64,000 nucleotides of DNA, from NCBI GenBank assembly GCA_019417325.1, contig DXVO01000001.1, positions 1-64,000 on the forward strand, given 5' to 3'. Below the pieces are notes generated by a model. The model had not been told where the DNA came from. It worked only from the letters and a program-made list of their open reading frames with translations, and searched no databases. The position numbers and the translations under genes are program-made. The DNA comes from Parabacteroides sp. (lineage in GTDB: Bacteria > Bacteroidota > Bacteroidia > Bacteroidales > Tannerellaceae). Of this stretch, positions 33,029 to 42,203 are shown in pieces. Numbering within the stretch: the first letter of the stretch is position 1; every line of letters starts with the position of its first letter.

Positions 33029-34285
33029 TTAGTCTGCAACTTTCATGCGGACCAATTCAATTTTTGTTGCCGTAACTTTAATTATTTTAAAAGTATATTT
33101 CTCTATTTCGATTGTCTCATTTAACTTTGGAAATTTTTGATAAAAATGAAGGATAAATCCCGCGATTGTAACATAATCATCGGATTCCGGCAATTCCAGG
33201 CTAAACTTCTCATTTAGTGTATCTATTTCCATTCGTCCGGAAAGTAAATATTCATTGTCCGATATTTTTTTTGCCACATAAGATTTAATATCGTGTTCAT
33301 CTTCTATTTCACCGAATATTTCCTCTACCAAATCTTCCAAGGTCACAATACCTGATGTTCCACCAAACTCATCCACTACTACTGCCAGGCTTTTTTTATC
33401 CTGCATCAGGACTTTCATCAATTTATTAGCAGCCATTGTTTCCGGGACAATTGAGACACTTCTGATATTCTGTGTCCAATCCTCCGGATTCTTAAACATC
33501 TCCGACGAATGTATATACCCGACAATATCATCTATATTGTCATTATATACCAAAATTTTAGACAAACCTGTTTCTATAAAACGGCTTCGTAACTCTTCTA
33601 ATGTTGCTGCTTTATCACAAGCAACAATTTCCGTACGTGGCACTATGCAATCACGTAAACGGACATTGGAAAAATCCAATGCATTCTGAAATATCTTAAC
33701 CTCAGTATCCATTTCTGAATTCTGTGGAGCATCTTCTATACTTTGTTGAATAAAAAAATCCAGATCTACTTTTCCTAATGTACGTTGTCCTCCCTCTGAT
33801 ACATTTTTAACTCCAATCAACTTTAATATAACAAACGATAGTAACGAAGAACATTTGGATATAGGGTATAAGACGACATATATAAAAAGCAATGGCACAG
33901 AAAATAAGCTAAGTGAAAAGTTCGGATTTAGTTTAAAAATGGTTTTCGGTATAAATTCACCAGTAAATAGTATTAACAGAGTCGATATAATCGATTGAAT
34001 GAGAACAATCAAAGCCTCGTTATTCACAATCTGGGCAATAAAAGGTTCCAGGATTATTGCCATTTGCAAACCATAAACAACCAATGCGATATTATTCCCC
34101 ACCAACATCGTCGAAATAAACTGATTCGGGTTGCTGTAAAAAATATCCAGAATCCGGCTTGTCAGGCTTTTGTCTTTTTTATCAAGTTCAAAGCGCAACT
34201 TATTAGAGGAAATAAAAGCTATTTCCATCCCAGAAAAAAAAGCAGAAAAGGCTAACGAAATTAATATGTAAGTTAATGCGTTCAC
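33029..34285 (-). CDS. CNNM/hemolysin-type CBS-domain membrane protein
   Basis: The start is a GTG giving MNALTYILISLAFSAFFSGMEIAF, the first helix of the DUF21/CNNM transmembrane domain (to about 190). A CBS pair follows (IVPRTEIVACDKAATLEELR and later DKKSLAVVVDEFGGTSGIVT), then a CorC/HlyC-type C-terminal domain (LPESDDYVTIAGFILHFYQKFP). Members are linked to Mg2+/Co2+ efflux; the old name hemolysin is historical. The gene lies between lptC and the parvulin gene, nine bases after lptC. Which ion it handles is not shown. Confidence 0.87.
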   Translation of the reverse strand: MNALTYILISLAFSAFFSGMEIAFISSNKLRFELDKKDKSLTSRILDIFYSNPNQFISTMLVGNNIALVVYGLQMAIILEPFIAQIVNNEALIVLIQSIISTLLILFTGEFIPKTIFKLNPNFSLSLFSVPLLFIYVVLYPISKCSSLLSFVILKLIGVKNVSEGGQRTLGKVDLDFFIQQSIEDAPQNSEMDTEVKIFQNALDFSNVRLRDCIVPRTEIVACDKAATLEELRSRFIETGLSKILVYNDNIDDIVGYIHSSEMFKNPEDWTQNIRSVSIVPETMAANKLMKVLMQDKKSLAVVVDEFGGTSGIVTLEDLVEEIFGEIEDEHDIKSYVAKKISDNEYLLSGRMEIDTLNEKFSLELPESDDYVTIAGFILHFYQKFPKLNETIEIEKYTFKIIKVTATKIELVRMKVAD

Positions 34286-34294
34286 TTTGAAAAT

Positions 34295-34966
34295 TTACTT
34301 TTTAGGCTCTATACGTACCGTATCCGGTTCAATAGCAAGTGAATCCGTTGTATTATTATTCACTTTTGCAGAATCCGCAGGAGTCTCACTTACAGGAAAT
34401 ATTCCAGTTGAGTTAAATATTTTATATTGTGTCATCTCCTGATTGGATTCAAAACCTATCCCCGTAATAATTTTATCTTTTTCCTCTATCCGTATATATT
34501 TATCGGAATAAATTTTTTCTTTATCCTGATCCCAAAACAACAAAGAAGTTTCAAATTTTTTTCCTTCAAGGCTTTCCACCTTCACATTTCCGATTAGTTT
34601 CCAAAGACGTTTCTTCTGATAATTATAGGCAGTATCAGCCATGATACTTGCTTCTGTCTGAAACAAAGTATCAAATTTTTCAACATAAATACCTTTCGGA
34701 AAATACCAATATGGTTCTTTTGCCTTATCAAAAGCAAGCCACTCTTTTGCTTTTAAACGGTAACGGGTAATACCGGAATCTGAAATAAGAGTGGAAACAT
34801 CTGTTGTTTTTAATGTGAAACTTTTTTCAGGATCAAATGCTACAACAACGACTTCCTTAACATCCCCTCCACAAGAGGTTGCTAATAAAAGAAGCATAAC
34901 AACTACCATAAAGATAGTTGTTATGCCTTGTTTATTCGTTTTACCCGGAAAACGGTTTCTTATCAT
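34295..34966 (-). CDS. lptC: LptC-family LPS transport protein
   Basis: A hydrophobic N-terminal segment ending LLLLATSCGG (lipoprotein-like) precedes an LptC beta-jellyroll: DSGITRYRLKAKEWLAFDKA, YPYWYFPKGIYVEKFD-like strand and LIGNVKVESLEGKKFETSLLFWD. LptC bridges the inner-membrane LptBFG pump and LptA in lipopolysaccharide transport. A 223-residue length with a C-terminal low-complexity tail is normal for the phylum. It is three bases downstream of the TPR gene and so probably translationally coupled to it. Confidence 0.82.
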   Translation of the reverse strand: MIRNRFPGKTNKQGITTIFMVVVMLLLLATSCGGDVKEVVVVAFDPEKSFTLKTTDVSTLISDSGITRYRLKAKEWLAFDKAKEPYWYFPKGIYVEKFDTLFQTEASIMADTAYNYQKKRLWKLIGNVKVESLEGKKFETSLLFWDQDKEKIYSDKYIRIEEKDKIITGIGFESNQEMTQYKIFNSTGIFPVSETPADSAKVNNNTTDSLAIEPDTVRIEPKK

Positions 34967-34968
34967 AA

Positions 34969-36336
34969 TTATCTAATAGTTACACGCTCACCGATCCAAC
35001 CACCGATAGTGAAAGCTTTACCTTTTTCCAAATCAGGGTGCATAAATATATCTTCTGAGCCGGGAAGATGAGCACGATAAACATTTATTAATTTATTCGC
35101 TTCCTCTGCCACACTCGGATCAACTTGTTTTGCTTTCTCAAATTTATCGATTGCTGCGTAATAAACAGCTTTTTGTAATACGCCATCATCCGGATAAACA
35201 GATTTAGCCGATTTAGCATATAAGTTTCCGATCAGAATATACGGAGCTCCATAATTCGGATTAGCTTCAACAGCTTTCATGCAATACTGTCTTGATTTTG
35301 ACAAATTATTTTCAGATAAAAGCAATGCTATCATATAGTAATCTTCTGCTTTTGAAGCATTATCGGTTTCCATAGAAGCAGCTTCTTCAAAATACTGAAT
35401 AGCTTTATCATAATCTTTGTTCTTTACAGCTTGTTTTGCAATACCAAGAGCTGCATCTGCACTCGGTTCCAACTTATAGGCATAAGCCGCAGCATTATAG
35501 AATACATCGATTTCCTGACAACGTACACGCCTCAACAAAGAAATAATTTCTTTCAGAGCTGGCAAATTGTCTTTAGCTTCTTCTACTTTAGAAGCATACA
35601 TATTCTGCAATGTTTCACAATCGGCAGCACCACTTCCTGCAAACCCTGAATCCATAGTTCCTTTATAAGCATTTAAAGCAGAAAGTTCTTTGTCATTATT
35701 TGCAGCTTGCGCAGCTTTAATCTGATCTCCTAAGAGTGCAGAACATTTCAAATAATCCTGAATGTATTGTTCTTTCAGATTCGGATCATCCATCATCATC
35801 TTCAATGAAGCAAACATGTACAGAGAAAGAGCCAACGGCTCTACCTGAGCACCCGTTTCATTAATTACTTCTTTCAACCAGCCATAAATAACTTTAGGAT
35901 CCGCATTTTCACCTTTCCACTGCAAATAATCCTGAGCTTTACGGGAAACAATCCAGTCCTTACCATAACGACGGTCATTACCGAAATATTTCACACGTTT
36001 ATCATAAACAGTCATCAAATCGTTAATGAGAGCGTCTTTCTTGGCAGCATCTTTCTCATTACCAATCTTCCATCCCATAATTTTTACACCATACAGATAT
36101 ATATCCTTATGTGCTCCGGGGCATTCATCATAAGCCTGTTTCCAAAACTCATAAGCATCTTTAAAATTCCCTGCTTTGGCGTAAGGGACGAACAAGCTGA
36201 TATTAGTTATACAACGTACGCTGTCTTCTCCCGACCCGAACGGTGTACCATTATCAACTCCTTTCTGAGCATATGCACCGAATGTCATCATGGTACATCC
36301 GATAGCAAGTAATAATACTTTTACCTTTACCTTCAT
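34969..36336 (-). CDS. Exported tetratricopeptide repeat protein
   Basis: The signal peptide MKVKVKVLLLAIGCTMMTFGAYAQ is followed by a helical repeat protein of 455 residues with TPR units (AKQAVKNKDYDKAIQYFEEA, YMIALLLSENNLSKSRQYCM and ANPNYGAPYILIGNLYAKSA). The short C-terminal segment (MHPDLEKGKAFTIGGWIGE) is conserved in Bacteroidales homologues as far as I recall. It is probably a periplasmic scaffold; its place between an outer-membrane barrel gene and lptC suggests envelope assembly. Function unknown. Confidence 0.8.
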   Translation of the reverse strand: MKVKVKVLLLAIGCTMMTFGAYAQKGVDNGTPFGSGEDSVRCITNISLFVPYAKAGNFKDAYEFWKQAYDECPGAHKDIYLYGVKIMGWKIGNEKDAAKKDALINDLMTVYDKRVKYFGNDRRYGKDWIVSRKAQDYLQWKGENADPKVIYGWLKEVINETGAQVEPLALSLYMFASLKMMMDDPNLKEQYIQDYLKCSALLGDQIKAAQAANNDKELSALNAYKGTMDSGFAGSGAADCETLQNMYASKVEEAKDNLPALKEIISLLRRVRCQEIDVFYNAAAYAYKLEPSADAALGIAKQAVKNKDYDKAIQYFEEAASMETDNASKAEDYYMIALLLSENNLSKSRQYCMKAVEANPNYGAPYILIGNLYAKSAKSVYPDDGVLQKAVYYAAIDKFEKAKQVDPSVAEEANKLINVYRAHLPGSEDIFMHPDLEKGKAFTIGGWIGERVTIR

Positions 36337-36367
36337 ATTTATTTTCTATTAAAGTTAACCACTTAGA

Positions 36368-37654
36368 TTAATCTACTTTACTCTTGAAGAACCAGAATTC
36401 ATTAAACGTATAGTTTACTGTAAAACGGAAATATTGTTCATCAATCATATTCGTTCTTACTTCCGGATGTTTCTTTACATATTCGAAAGAGACATTAACC
36501 AAAGAACGGTTATCAATCAACGGTAATCCCAAACCGACGCTCACTCCATATTCATGATAACTGTCTCCTTTTGGGTTTGCCTCCGTCTGATTCATACGTA
36601 AATATGAATTACCGAAATGAGCACCCATCCGATATCTAACCCGACTGAAATATGCTTTGTTCATAAACTTCGGAATATATTCGGCACCGGCTGCTACACG
36701 ATATCTGTTATTAAAACGTCCTTCTTCACCAAAGTAAGGCATTTTTTCCCAATTCTCATAAGAAAAATCAGCCGCTAACGTTAATTTATTTTGTTTCATA
36801 TAAGAAAGTCCAATACCATAAGAATTTGGCAAATCAAACGCCTGTCCGGTAATTGTATCAGAGCTTATCACTTCACCTGAACCACTGGATGTATACGTTT
36901 GAATCATTTTATAAGATTTAGCATGCAAACTCTTTTTAGGTGAATAGACTAACCCCAAAGTAATACTTTCTGTCTTACTTATCGGATGGGTATATTGAAT
37001 ACCAAAATCCATTTTCAAATCCCGAACTCTCATTTCCTGACTTCTGGATGTATTATAAGCAGATGATCCCTCGCCTGTCATTAATACAACCTGTTCATGT
37101 TTTATATTACCAAACAAGAAACCGAAATTAGCACCAATAGCTAAACGCTTTGGCCACAAATCCACCGAAATACCGGCATACGCATCGCTTAAACCACCTG
37201 TACCTTCATATGATTCCGTATAAGAAACCCCATTTGATGTACGTGCAGCTCCAAACTTATAACCAACAAAAGAATAAGGTAAAATCCCCACACTCATAGC
37301 AATTCGGCGATGAATAGGAAATTGCAATGCCAGATATTCAACATTTCCATTAAAATTATTTTGACTGGAATTGCCATCGTCAAATTTGGATAATTGTCCT
37401 GCCACTCCAAAATCAAAGAGGAATGTAAGAGAATCCATGCAACTATATGATGCAGGGTTCATCGGATTTATTTGCTTCGGTGAGCGTAATCCATAGCCGA
37501 CACCACCCATTGCACGACCGGCTCCAAACGAGCGTTCCCCCAATTCACCATACCCAAAACGGGTATAAGGCGAATTTGTATTATTTTGTGCCATTATAGA
37601 CAACTGTATGAATATAAGAACGCTTGTTATTAGTACTTTATTAATCTTCAACAT
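36368..37654 (-). CDS. Outer-membrane beta-barrel protein
   Basis: A signal peptide (MLKINKVLITSVLIFIQLSIMAQ) leads to NSPYTRFGYGELGERSFGAGRAMGGVGYGLR and a run of alternating strands ending FRFTVNYTFNEFWFFKSKVD, a barrel of about 400 residues. It resembles the FadL-like outer-membrane proteins encoded beside coaX in many Bacteroidetes. A transport or assembly role is possible, but no substrate is indicated. The start overlaps the end of coaX by 14 bases. Confidence 0.78.
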   Translation of the reverse strand: MLKINKVLITSVLIFIQLSIMAQNNTNSPYTRFGYGELGERSFGAGRAMGGVGYGLRSPKQINPMNPASYSCMDSLTFLFDFGVAGQLSKFDDGNSSQNNFNGNVEYLALQFPIHRRIAMSVGILPYSFVGYKFGAARTSNGVSYTESYEGTGGLSDAYAGISVDLWPKRLAIGANFGFLFGNIKHEQVVLMTGEGSSAYNTSRSQEMRVRDLKMDFGIQYTHPISKTESITLGLVYSPKKSLHAKSYKMIQTYTSSGSGEVISSDTITGQAFDLPNSYGIGLSYMKQNKLTLAADFSYENWEKMPYFGEEGRFNNRYRVAAGAEYIPKFMNKAYFSRVRYRMGAHFGNSYLRMNQTEANPKGDSYHEYGVSVGLGLPLIDNRSLVNVSFEYVKKHPEVRTNMIDEQYFRFTVNYTFNEFWFFKSKVD

Positions 37655-38369
37655 TATACTCTAAGATTCTGTTTAATCCTGTCAACACTAAATTAATGTC
37701 TGCAAAGATGGAATTTTTTAATCGTCTTTCAAAATAAAACGAATGTCCGCCCGTTAAAAAAACCAAAAGATTAGGATATTTTAGTCGTAACATTTCTATA
37801 TATCCATCCATCTCACAAACAATTCCATTCACAACACCCGCTTGAATAGCGGTTTCCGTATTTGTCCCAACCAAAGGGACATGCTCAGGTTCCGAAACCA
37901 ATGGCAATTTTTTTGTAAAATGATTTAAAGCTCTGAAACGGGTAGTCATCCCCGGAGAGATATTTCCACCGACATAAGTTCCGGAAGCTTCAATCAATTC
38001 ATATGTAATAGCCGTTCCCGCATCAATAACCAACAAATCCTTTCCCGGCTGCAAATAGTTAGCACCTACAGCAGCTGCCAAACGGTCTCTACCTAATGTA
38101 TGGGGAGTTTTATATTGTACGGTAATCGGTAATGGTACCGTTTCATCCAAAAACACAAAATACTGAAGTTTCTCTTTCAGATAAGCTATCAGATTATCAT
38201 CAGTATTTATAACCGACGAAAAAATGCCCCGCGTCAACGGATATTTCTCCCACAGGGAAGATATGACATCCACATCGAATTTTTTGAAAACAAAAGAAGC
38301 TTCCATATGCCACTTATTGTATACAGCAACTTTCGATGAAGTGTTTCCTTGTTCTATAATGAGATTCAC
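37641..38369 (-). CDS. coaX: Type III pantothenate kinase CoaX
   Basis: I chose a GTG start (reading V/M-NLIIEQGNTSSKV) because it begins exactly at the family's N-terminal phosphate-binding strand; an in-frame TTG ten codons upstream adds a non-conserved tail. The acceptor motif appears as LGRDRLAAAVGA, and LVIDAGTAITYELI and GGNISPGM complete the ASKHA fold. The enzyme phosphorylates pantothenate, the first step of CoA synthesis, needs a monovalent cation and is not inhibited by acetyl-CoA in characterised members. It heads the six-gene leftward run that ends with the parvulin. Confidence 0.9.
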   Translation of the reverse strand: MNLIIEQGNTSSKVAVYNKWHMEASFVFKKFDVDVISSLWEKYPLTRGIFSSVINTDDNLIAYLKEKLQYFVFLDETVPLPITVQYKTPHTLGRDRLAAAVGANYLQPGKDLLVIDAGTAITYELIEASGTYVGGNISPGMTTRFRALNHFTKKLPLVSEPEHVPLVGTNTETAIQAGVVNGIVCEMDGYIEMLRLKYPNLLVFLTGGHSFYFERRLKNSIFADINLVLTGLNRILEYNVED

Positions 38370-38435
38370 GAGTCTGAATTTTTCCGCAAAGAAAAACAAA
38401 ATTGGTGAGATAATTCATATATCGACAAAACAATC

Positions 38436-38461
38436 TAAAAAAAACACTTATTTGGCAGTGT
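38436..38461 (-). terminator. Probable terminator after rsmE
   Basis: ACACT (38444-38448) pairs with AGTGT (38457-38461) and on the minus strand an eight-base T run follows. The stem is short, so efficiency is uncertain. Confidence 0.5.
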
Positions 38462-38482
38462 ATTCTTTTTAGGGAAAAAGTA

Positions 38483-39181
38483 TTATTCATTCAATACATG
38501 TATTGTATGACAAGCTACCAATGCCGCAGTTTCTGTTCTTAACCGGCTTTCTCCTAATGAAATCGGTTCAAAACCATTTTCCAATGCTAAATGGATTTCT
38601 TCCGGACTAAAATCTCCTTCCGGACCTATCAACACCAGAACATCTTCTCCCGGATGGTAAGCTCGCTTTAATAAGGTCTTCTTGCCATCTTCACAATGGG
38701 CTATAAATTTACGACCTTTAAAAGGACGGCCTACAAATGTCTTAAAATCAGTCATTCCTTCCAACTGAGGCAAAGTAGCCTTCTGGGATTGTTTCATGGC
38801 ACTAATCAATATCTTTTCCAGCCGGGATGTTTTCACTTCTTTTCGCTCGGAAAAACGGCAATGCAGGCAAGTGATGGCATCAATCCCGATTTCCGTTGCT
38901 TTCTCGGCAAACCATTCCATTCGATCCATGTTTTTGGTAGGAGCTACCGCTACATGAATTCGGCTATTCCATAAAGCCGGTTGCCTCCAGCTTTCCAGGA
39001 TAGAGACTTCACAATGCTTAGGATGCGCGCGGCTAATAGCTGCCTTATAAAAAAAACCTTTCCCGTCAGTTAATAAAATCTCGTCTCCTTCCGTCAAACG
39101 CAGTACACGTATACAATGTCCGGCTTCCTCTTCCGGCAATTCGGAATTTACAGCAATATCTGGTGTATAAAATATTTGCAC
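38483..39181 (-). CDS. rsmE: 16S rRNA (uracil1498-N3)-methyltransferase RsmE
   Basis: The 232-residue SPOUT enzyme starts at a GTG (MQIFYTPDI), has the N-terminal PUA-like part with HCIRVLRLTEGDEILLTDGKG, and the knotted SAM-binding end VLVLIGPEGDFSPEEI and ISLGESRLRTETAA. It methylates U1498 of 16S rRNA in the decoding region. It lies 26 bases downstream of the nucleoside transporter gene and may share its transcript. Confidence 0.92.
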   Translation of the reverse strand: MQIFYTPDIAVNSELPEEEAGHCIRVLRLTEGDEILLTDGKGFFYKAAISRAHPKHCEVSILESWRQPALWNSRIHVAVAPTKNMDRMEWFAEKATEIGIDAITCLHCRFSERKEVKTSRLEKILISAMKQSQKATLPQLEGMTDFKTFVGRPFKGRKFIAHCEDGKKTLLKRAYHPGEDVLVLIGPEGDFSPEEIHLALENGFEPISLGESRLRTETAALVACHTIHVLNE

Positions 39182-39207
39182 AGCTAATTATTTGTTTATT
39201 TTTTATT

Positions 39208-40524
39208 CTAACCTAATATCATCCCTATAATCGTGGCAGACAAAACAGACACCAATGCTCCGGCAATCATGGATGGTATACCTAAGCGGGCAATCAGTTC
39301 CTTTTTTTCCGGAGCCAATACTCCCAATCCTCCCAACAATATACCAATAGATGATATATTTGCGAATCCACATAATATATAGGTAGACATCAATATTGAT
39401 TTCTGATACATAAACAAACCTGCATCTCTCCACTCTTGTAGCTGGAAATATGCAACAAACTCATTCAATATCGTTTTTATGCCTAACAGAGAACCAACCA
39501 ACATCATATCCTGATAAGGCACCCCTATCAACCACATAAAAGGAGAAAGCAGGACACCCAGAATAAATTGAAAAGTTAACCCCTGAGCCTTACCATCGGT
39601 TATCGTTATAATCCAGTCGTTCAGACCGGTATAATGCCCTATGATATCATCCAATATATAATTGGCAAGTGCGACGAAAGCAATGAATACCAATAATAAA
39701 GCAGCAATATTCACTAATAACTTCACTCCTATGGTAGTTCCGGAAGCCAGAGCCTCCAATACCGTCGAATGTGTACTTTTTGTTCTCATTTTTACAGAAA
39801 CATTTTCTACGGCTTCCGTTTGAGGACAAAGTATTTTAGCAAGAACAATAGAACCCGGCACCGCCATCAAGGATGCTGAAAGTAAATGTTTTGCAAATAA
39901 TATACGGGCTACTGGATCTCCACCAGCCAACATACCTATATAAGTACCCATTACAGTACCAGCTATAGTGCCCATACCCGCCACCATCACCAAAAATAAC
40001 TCAGACTTAGTCATTGAAGGCAAATAGTTCTTAATTAATACGGGGGACTCGGTCATGCCTAAAAAAACATTTCCGGAAACAACCAATCCCTCTGCCCCCG
40101 AAATATTCATAACCTTCCGCAGCAACCAGGCAAAAACTCCTACTATTCGCTGTATAATTCCCCAATGATAAAACAAAGAGACTAAAGCAGAGAAAAATAT
40201 CACTACGGGCAATGAATTCAAAAGAAAAATAAAACCTTTACTATTAGCAACCAGTGGTCCTAAAAGAAATTTCACACCTTCCTGGGTAAAGTCCATTAAT
40301 TTGATAAAAACTTTTCCCATATATTCAAAAACGACACCAATCACCGGTATATACAAAACAGCCAGTGCAAAAATAATCTGCAGGAAAAGTCCTCCTGCAA
40401 CTAATTTCCAATCGATCCGTTTCCGGTTATAACTTAGCAAATAAGCGACTCCCAAAATGGTTGCAATTCCTAATATACCACGTAATAAAGACTCCAAACT
40501 AAAACCTACCGATTGCTCTATCAT
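39208..40524 (-). CDS. Concentrative nucleoside transporter (NupC/CNT family)
   Basis: The 438-residue polytopic protein has CNT hallmarks: GLFLQIIFALAVLYIP, the GWLL-like block GVFAWLLRKVMNISGAEGL, SGNVFLGMTESPVLIKNYL and GFANISSIGILLGGLG. Such transporters import nucleosides with Na+ or H+. It overlaps the DUF151 gene by four bases, so the two are coupled. Bacteroidales CNT proteins of this type are usually annotated as Na+-dependent, but the ion is not certain from sequence. Confidence 0.9.
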   Translation of the reverse strand: MIEQSVGFSLESLLRGILGIATILGVAYLLSYNRKRIDWKLVAGGLFLQIIFALAVLYIPVIGVVFEYMGKVFIKLMDFTQEGVKFLLGPLVANSKGFIFLLNSLPVVIFFSALVSLFYHWGIIQRIVGVFAWLLRKVMNISGAEGLVVSGNVFLGMTESPVLIKNYLPSMTKSELFLVMVAGMGTIAGTVMGTYIGMLAGGDPVARILFAKHLLSASLMAVPGSIVLAKILCPQTEAVENVSVKMRTKSTHSTVLEALASGTTIGVKLLVNIAALLLVFIAFVALANYILDDIIGHYTGLNDWIITITDGKAQGLTFQFILGVLLSPFMWLIGVPYQDMMLVGSLLGIKTILNEFVAYFQLQEWRDAGLFMYQKSILMSTYILCGFANISSIGILLGGLGVLAPEKKELIARLGIPSMIAGALVSVLSATIIGMILG

Positions 40525-41153
40525 ATAGAGTTCCCTTCCTCTTCACGCCGCCGTATCTCATCCTTGTACATTTTGGCATATTCATAATTTTCTTCAGAGA
40601 TAGCCTCTTCCAAACGAACCTTCAACTCATCTTTTCCAATGAGAGAAAGCCATTTTTTCAATATAGCCTCATCCTTTATATCCTCCGGTTCCAAATCCAG
40701 AATCGAATCTTCTTCTTTTTTCTCTTCCGTTACAGTGACATCTTCCAGCACCACACCACATTCTTCCACAATCTCCGGGGTTGTATAGATATCACACTTT
40801 ACACGCAAAGCTATTGCTATCGCATCAGATGTTCTTGAATCCAGACGGACTGGCTCCTGTCCGTTATCAAATAAAAGTTCCGAATAAAAAACTCCATCCT
40901 CAAATTTATAAATGAAAACTTCACGCAAACGGATACCGAATGCTTGTGCAAAAGTAGCAAACAAGTCATGAGTCAAAGGACGCGGAGGAGTTATATGCTC
41001 TAATGCAATCGCTATAGATTGAGCCTCAGATGTTCCAACAATAATAGGAATGCGACGAGGGCCTTGCTCTTCCGCCAAGATCAAAGCATAAGCACCTGAT
41101 TGTATCTGGCTGTTTGTCAACCCCTGCACACGTAATTTAATTCTTGTATCCAC
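40521..41153 (-). CDS. DUF151 bifunctional nuclease-family protein with a UVR-like tail
   Basis: Residues about 1-135 carry the DUF151 domain (YALILAEEQGPRRIPIIVG, SEAQSIAIALE, RLDSRTSDAIAIALR), named from plant and bacterial bifunctional nucleases. An acidic linker follows, and the C-terminus (LKVRLEEAISEENYEYAKMY with KDEIRRREEE) resembles a UVR motif, the protein-contact helix pair of UvrB/UvrC. The role in Bacteroidales is unknown; a nucleic-acid function is inferred. It is coupled to the nucleoside transporter. A -7 element (TACTTTTG, 41179-41186) lies 26 bases upstream. Confidence 0.82.
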   Translation of the reverse strand: MDTRIKLRVQGLTNSQIQSGAYALILAEEQGPRRIPIIVGTSEAQSIAIALEHITPPRPLTHDLFATFAQAFGIRLREVFIYKFEDGVFYSELLFDNGQEPVRLDSRTSDAIAIALRVKCDIYTTPEIVEECGVVLEDVTVTEEKKEEDSILDLEPEDIKDEAILKKWLSLIGKDELKVRLEEAISEENYEYAKMYKDEIRRREEEGNSI

Positions 41154-41212
41154 TTCATTCAGATTTTTAGTCCATAGACAAAAGTATATATTATTTCGGA
41201 ATATATAAACAC

Positions 41213-41281
41213 AAAAAAAGGCTATCTATCCCAGACAGCCAATCTTCATTGCTAACCTTAAATCTAATACCATGAAAAACA
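41213..41281 (-). ncRNA. Candidate small RNA of about 70 bases with its own promoter and terminator
   Basis: On the minus strand TATATTTG (41287-41294) is a good -7 element. About 45 bases downstream a hairpin (GGCTGTCT/AGATAGCC, 41240-41233 with 41227-41220, one mismatch) is followed by seven T residues. The next gene, DUF151, has its own promoter beyond the hairpin, so this looks like an independent short transcript or an attenuated leader. It could encode a 15-residue peptide starting MVLDLRLAMK. I do not recognise an RNA family. Confidence 0.45.
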
Positions 41282-41398
41282 CAGTGCAAATATAAGCACT
41301 TTTATGTTATAAAACATACCTTCACAGCATAAATCTCGTAGATTTAAGATTATTTTATAATTAATCGCTACCTATTAAAGGGCATTAACGATTTGTCT

Positions 41399-42196
41399 TT
41401 AATTATTCTTTGCATACTCATCCGCTTTTTCTTTCATCCGCTCCACGCGTTTCTGAGTTTCAGGATGACTGGAAAATAACTGGCGGAATTTAGATGACTT
41501 AGGCGCATCACTACTTAAATCCAATAATTTCTTCAAAGCGTCATGCATACTATATGCATCGAATCCGTTTGCTATACTAAATTCAAAACCGTAATCATCA
41601 GCCGCATTTTCCTGTTTCTGGGAATATTGTGCACCGGCAAGCGCTTCCACCATACTTCCAAGTTGAGAATCGGTTAAGTTTGCTACAGTATTACTTGCTG
41701 CTCCGGCTGCATTTTTCGCAGCAGAAGTCAAATAAGCTTGTTTCATCGCATCCTTTGAGTCTGTATGCAACACGTGACCGATCTCATGACCGATAACAGC
41801 CAGCACTTCATTATCACTCATCAGTTCCATTAATCCGCCACATACACGCACACTTCCATCCCCACAAGCAAAAGCATTCACATCTATTACATTATAAACT
41901 TTAAAATTCAAATTCAGACCATCCACTTTGATATCTTTAGTAAGATTTTCCAAACGTTGCCCCATTTCCGTATCCGGGCCAGCCACTTCATTATGAGTAT
42001 CCATCCACGCTATATACTCCTTAGCCATCGCCGCAACATCAGCATCCGATAAAGTAACTGCTTTTGCCACATCCGAAGCAGCCCCTACGATTTTTTTAGT
42101 ATTGATTGTCTTATTACCAATCTTAAACTGAGCAGAAGCTCCCATGCCAATCCCTAAAATCAGGGACATAGATAAAAAAACTGTTCTTAGTTTCAT
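41399..42196 (-). CDS. M48-family periplasmic metalloprotease
   Basis: A signal peptide (MKLRTVFLSMSLILGIGMGASAQ) precedes a zinc protease domain with HEIGH (H137, E138, H141) in VLAVIGHEIGHVLH and the third ligand region ENAADDYGFE. The fold matches the LoiP/YcaL group, which degrade outer-membrane or periplasmic proteins. The length (265) is usual. It lies seven bases downstream of the thioredoxin-like lipoprotein gene and is probably co-transcribed with it. Confidence 0.88.
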   Translation of the reverse strand: MKLRTVFLSMSLILGIGMGASAQFKIGNKTINTKKIVGAASDVAKAVTLSDADVAAMAKEYIAWMDTHNEVAGPDTEMGQRLENLTKDIKVDGLNLNFKVYNVIDVNAFACGDGSVRVCGGLMELMSDNEVLAVIGHEIGHVLHTDSKDAMKQAYLTSAAKNAAGAASNTVANLTDSQLGSMVEALAGAQYSQKQENAADDYGFEFSIANGFDAYSMHDALKKLLDLSSDAPKSSKFRQLFSSHPETQKRVERMKEKADEYAKNN

Positions 42197-42203
42197 TTTC
42201 TTC

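Noticed and set aside
33029..34285. Gliding protein GldE
   Set aside because: The DUF21-CBS layout fits the wider family, but the N-terminus (FSGMEIAFISSNKLRF) and the neighbours do not single out GldE; I left it as a CNNM/hemolysin-type protein.
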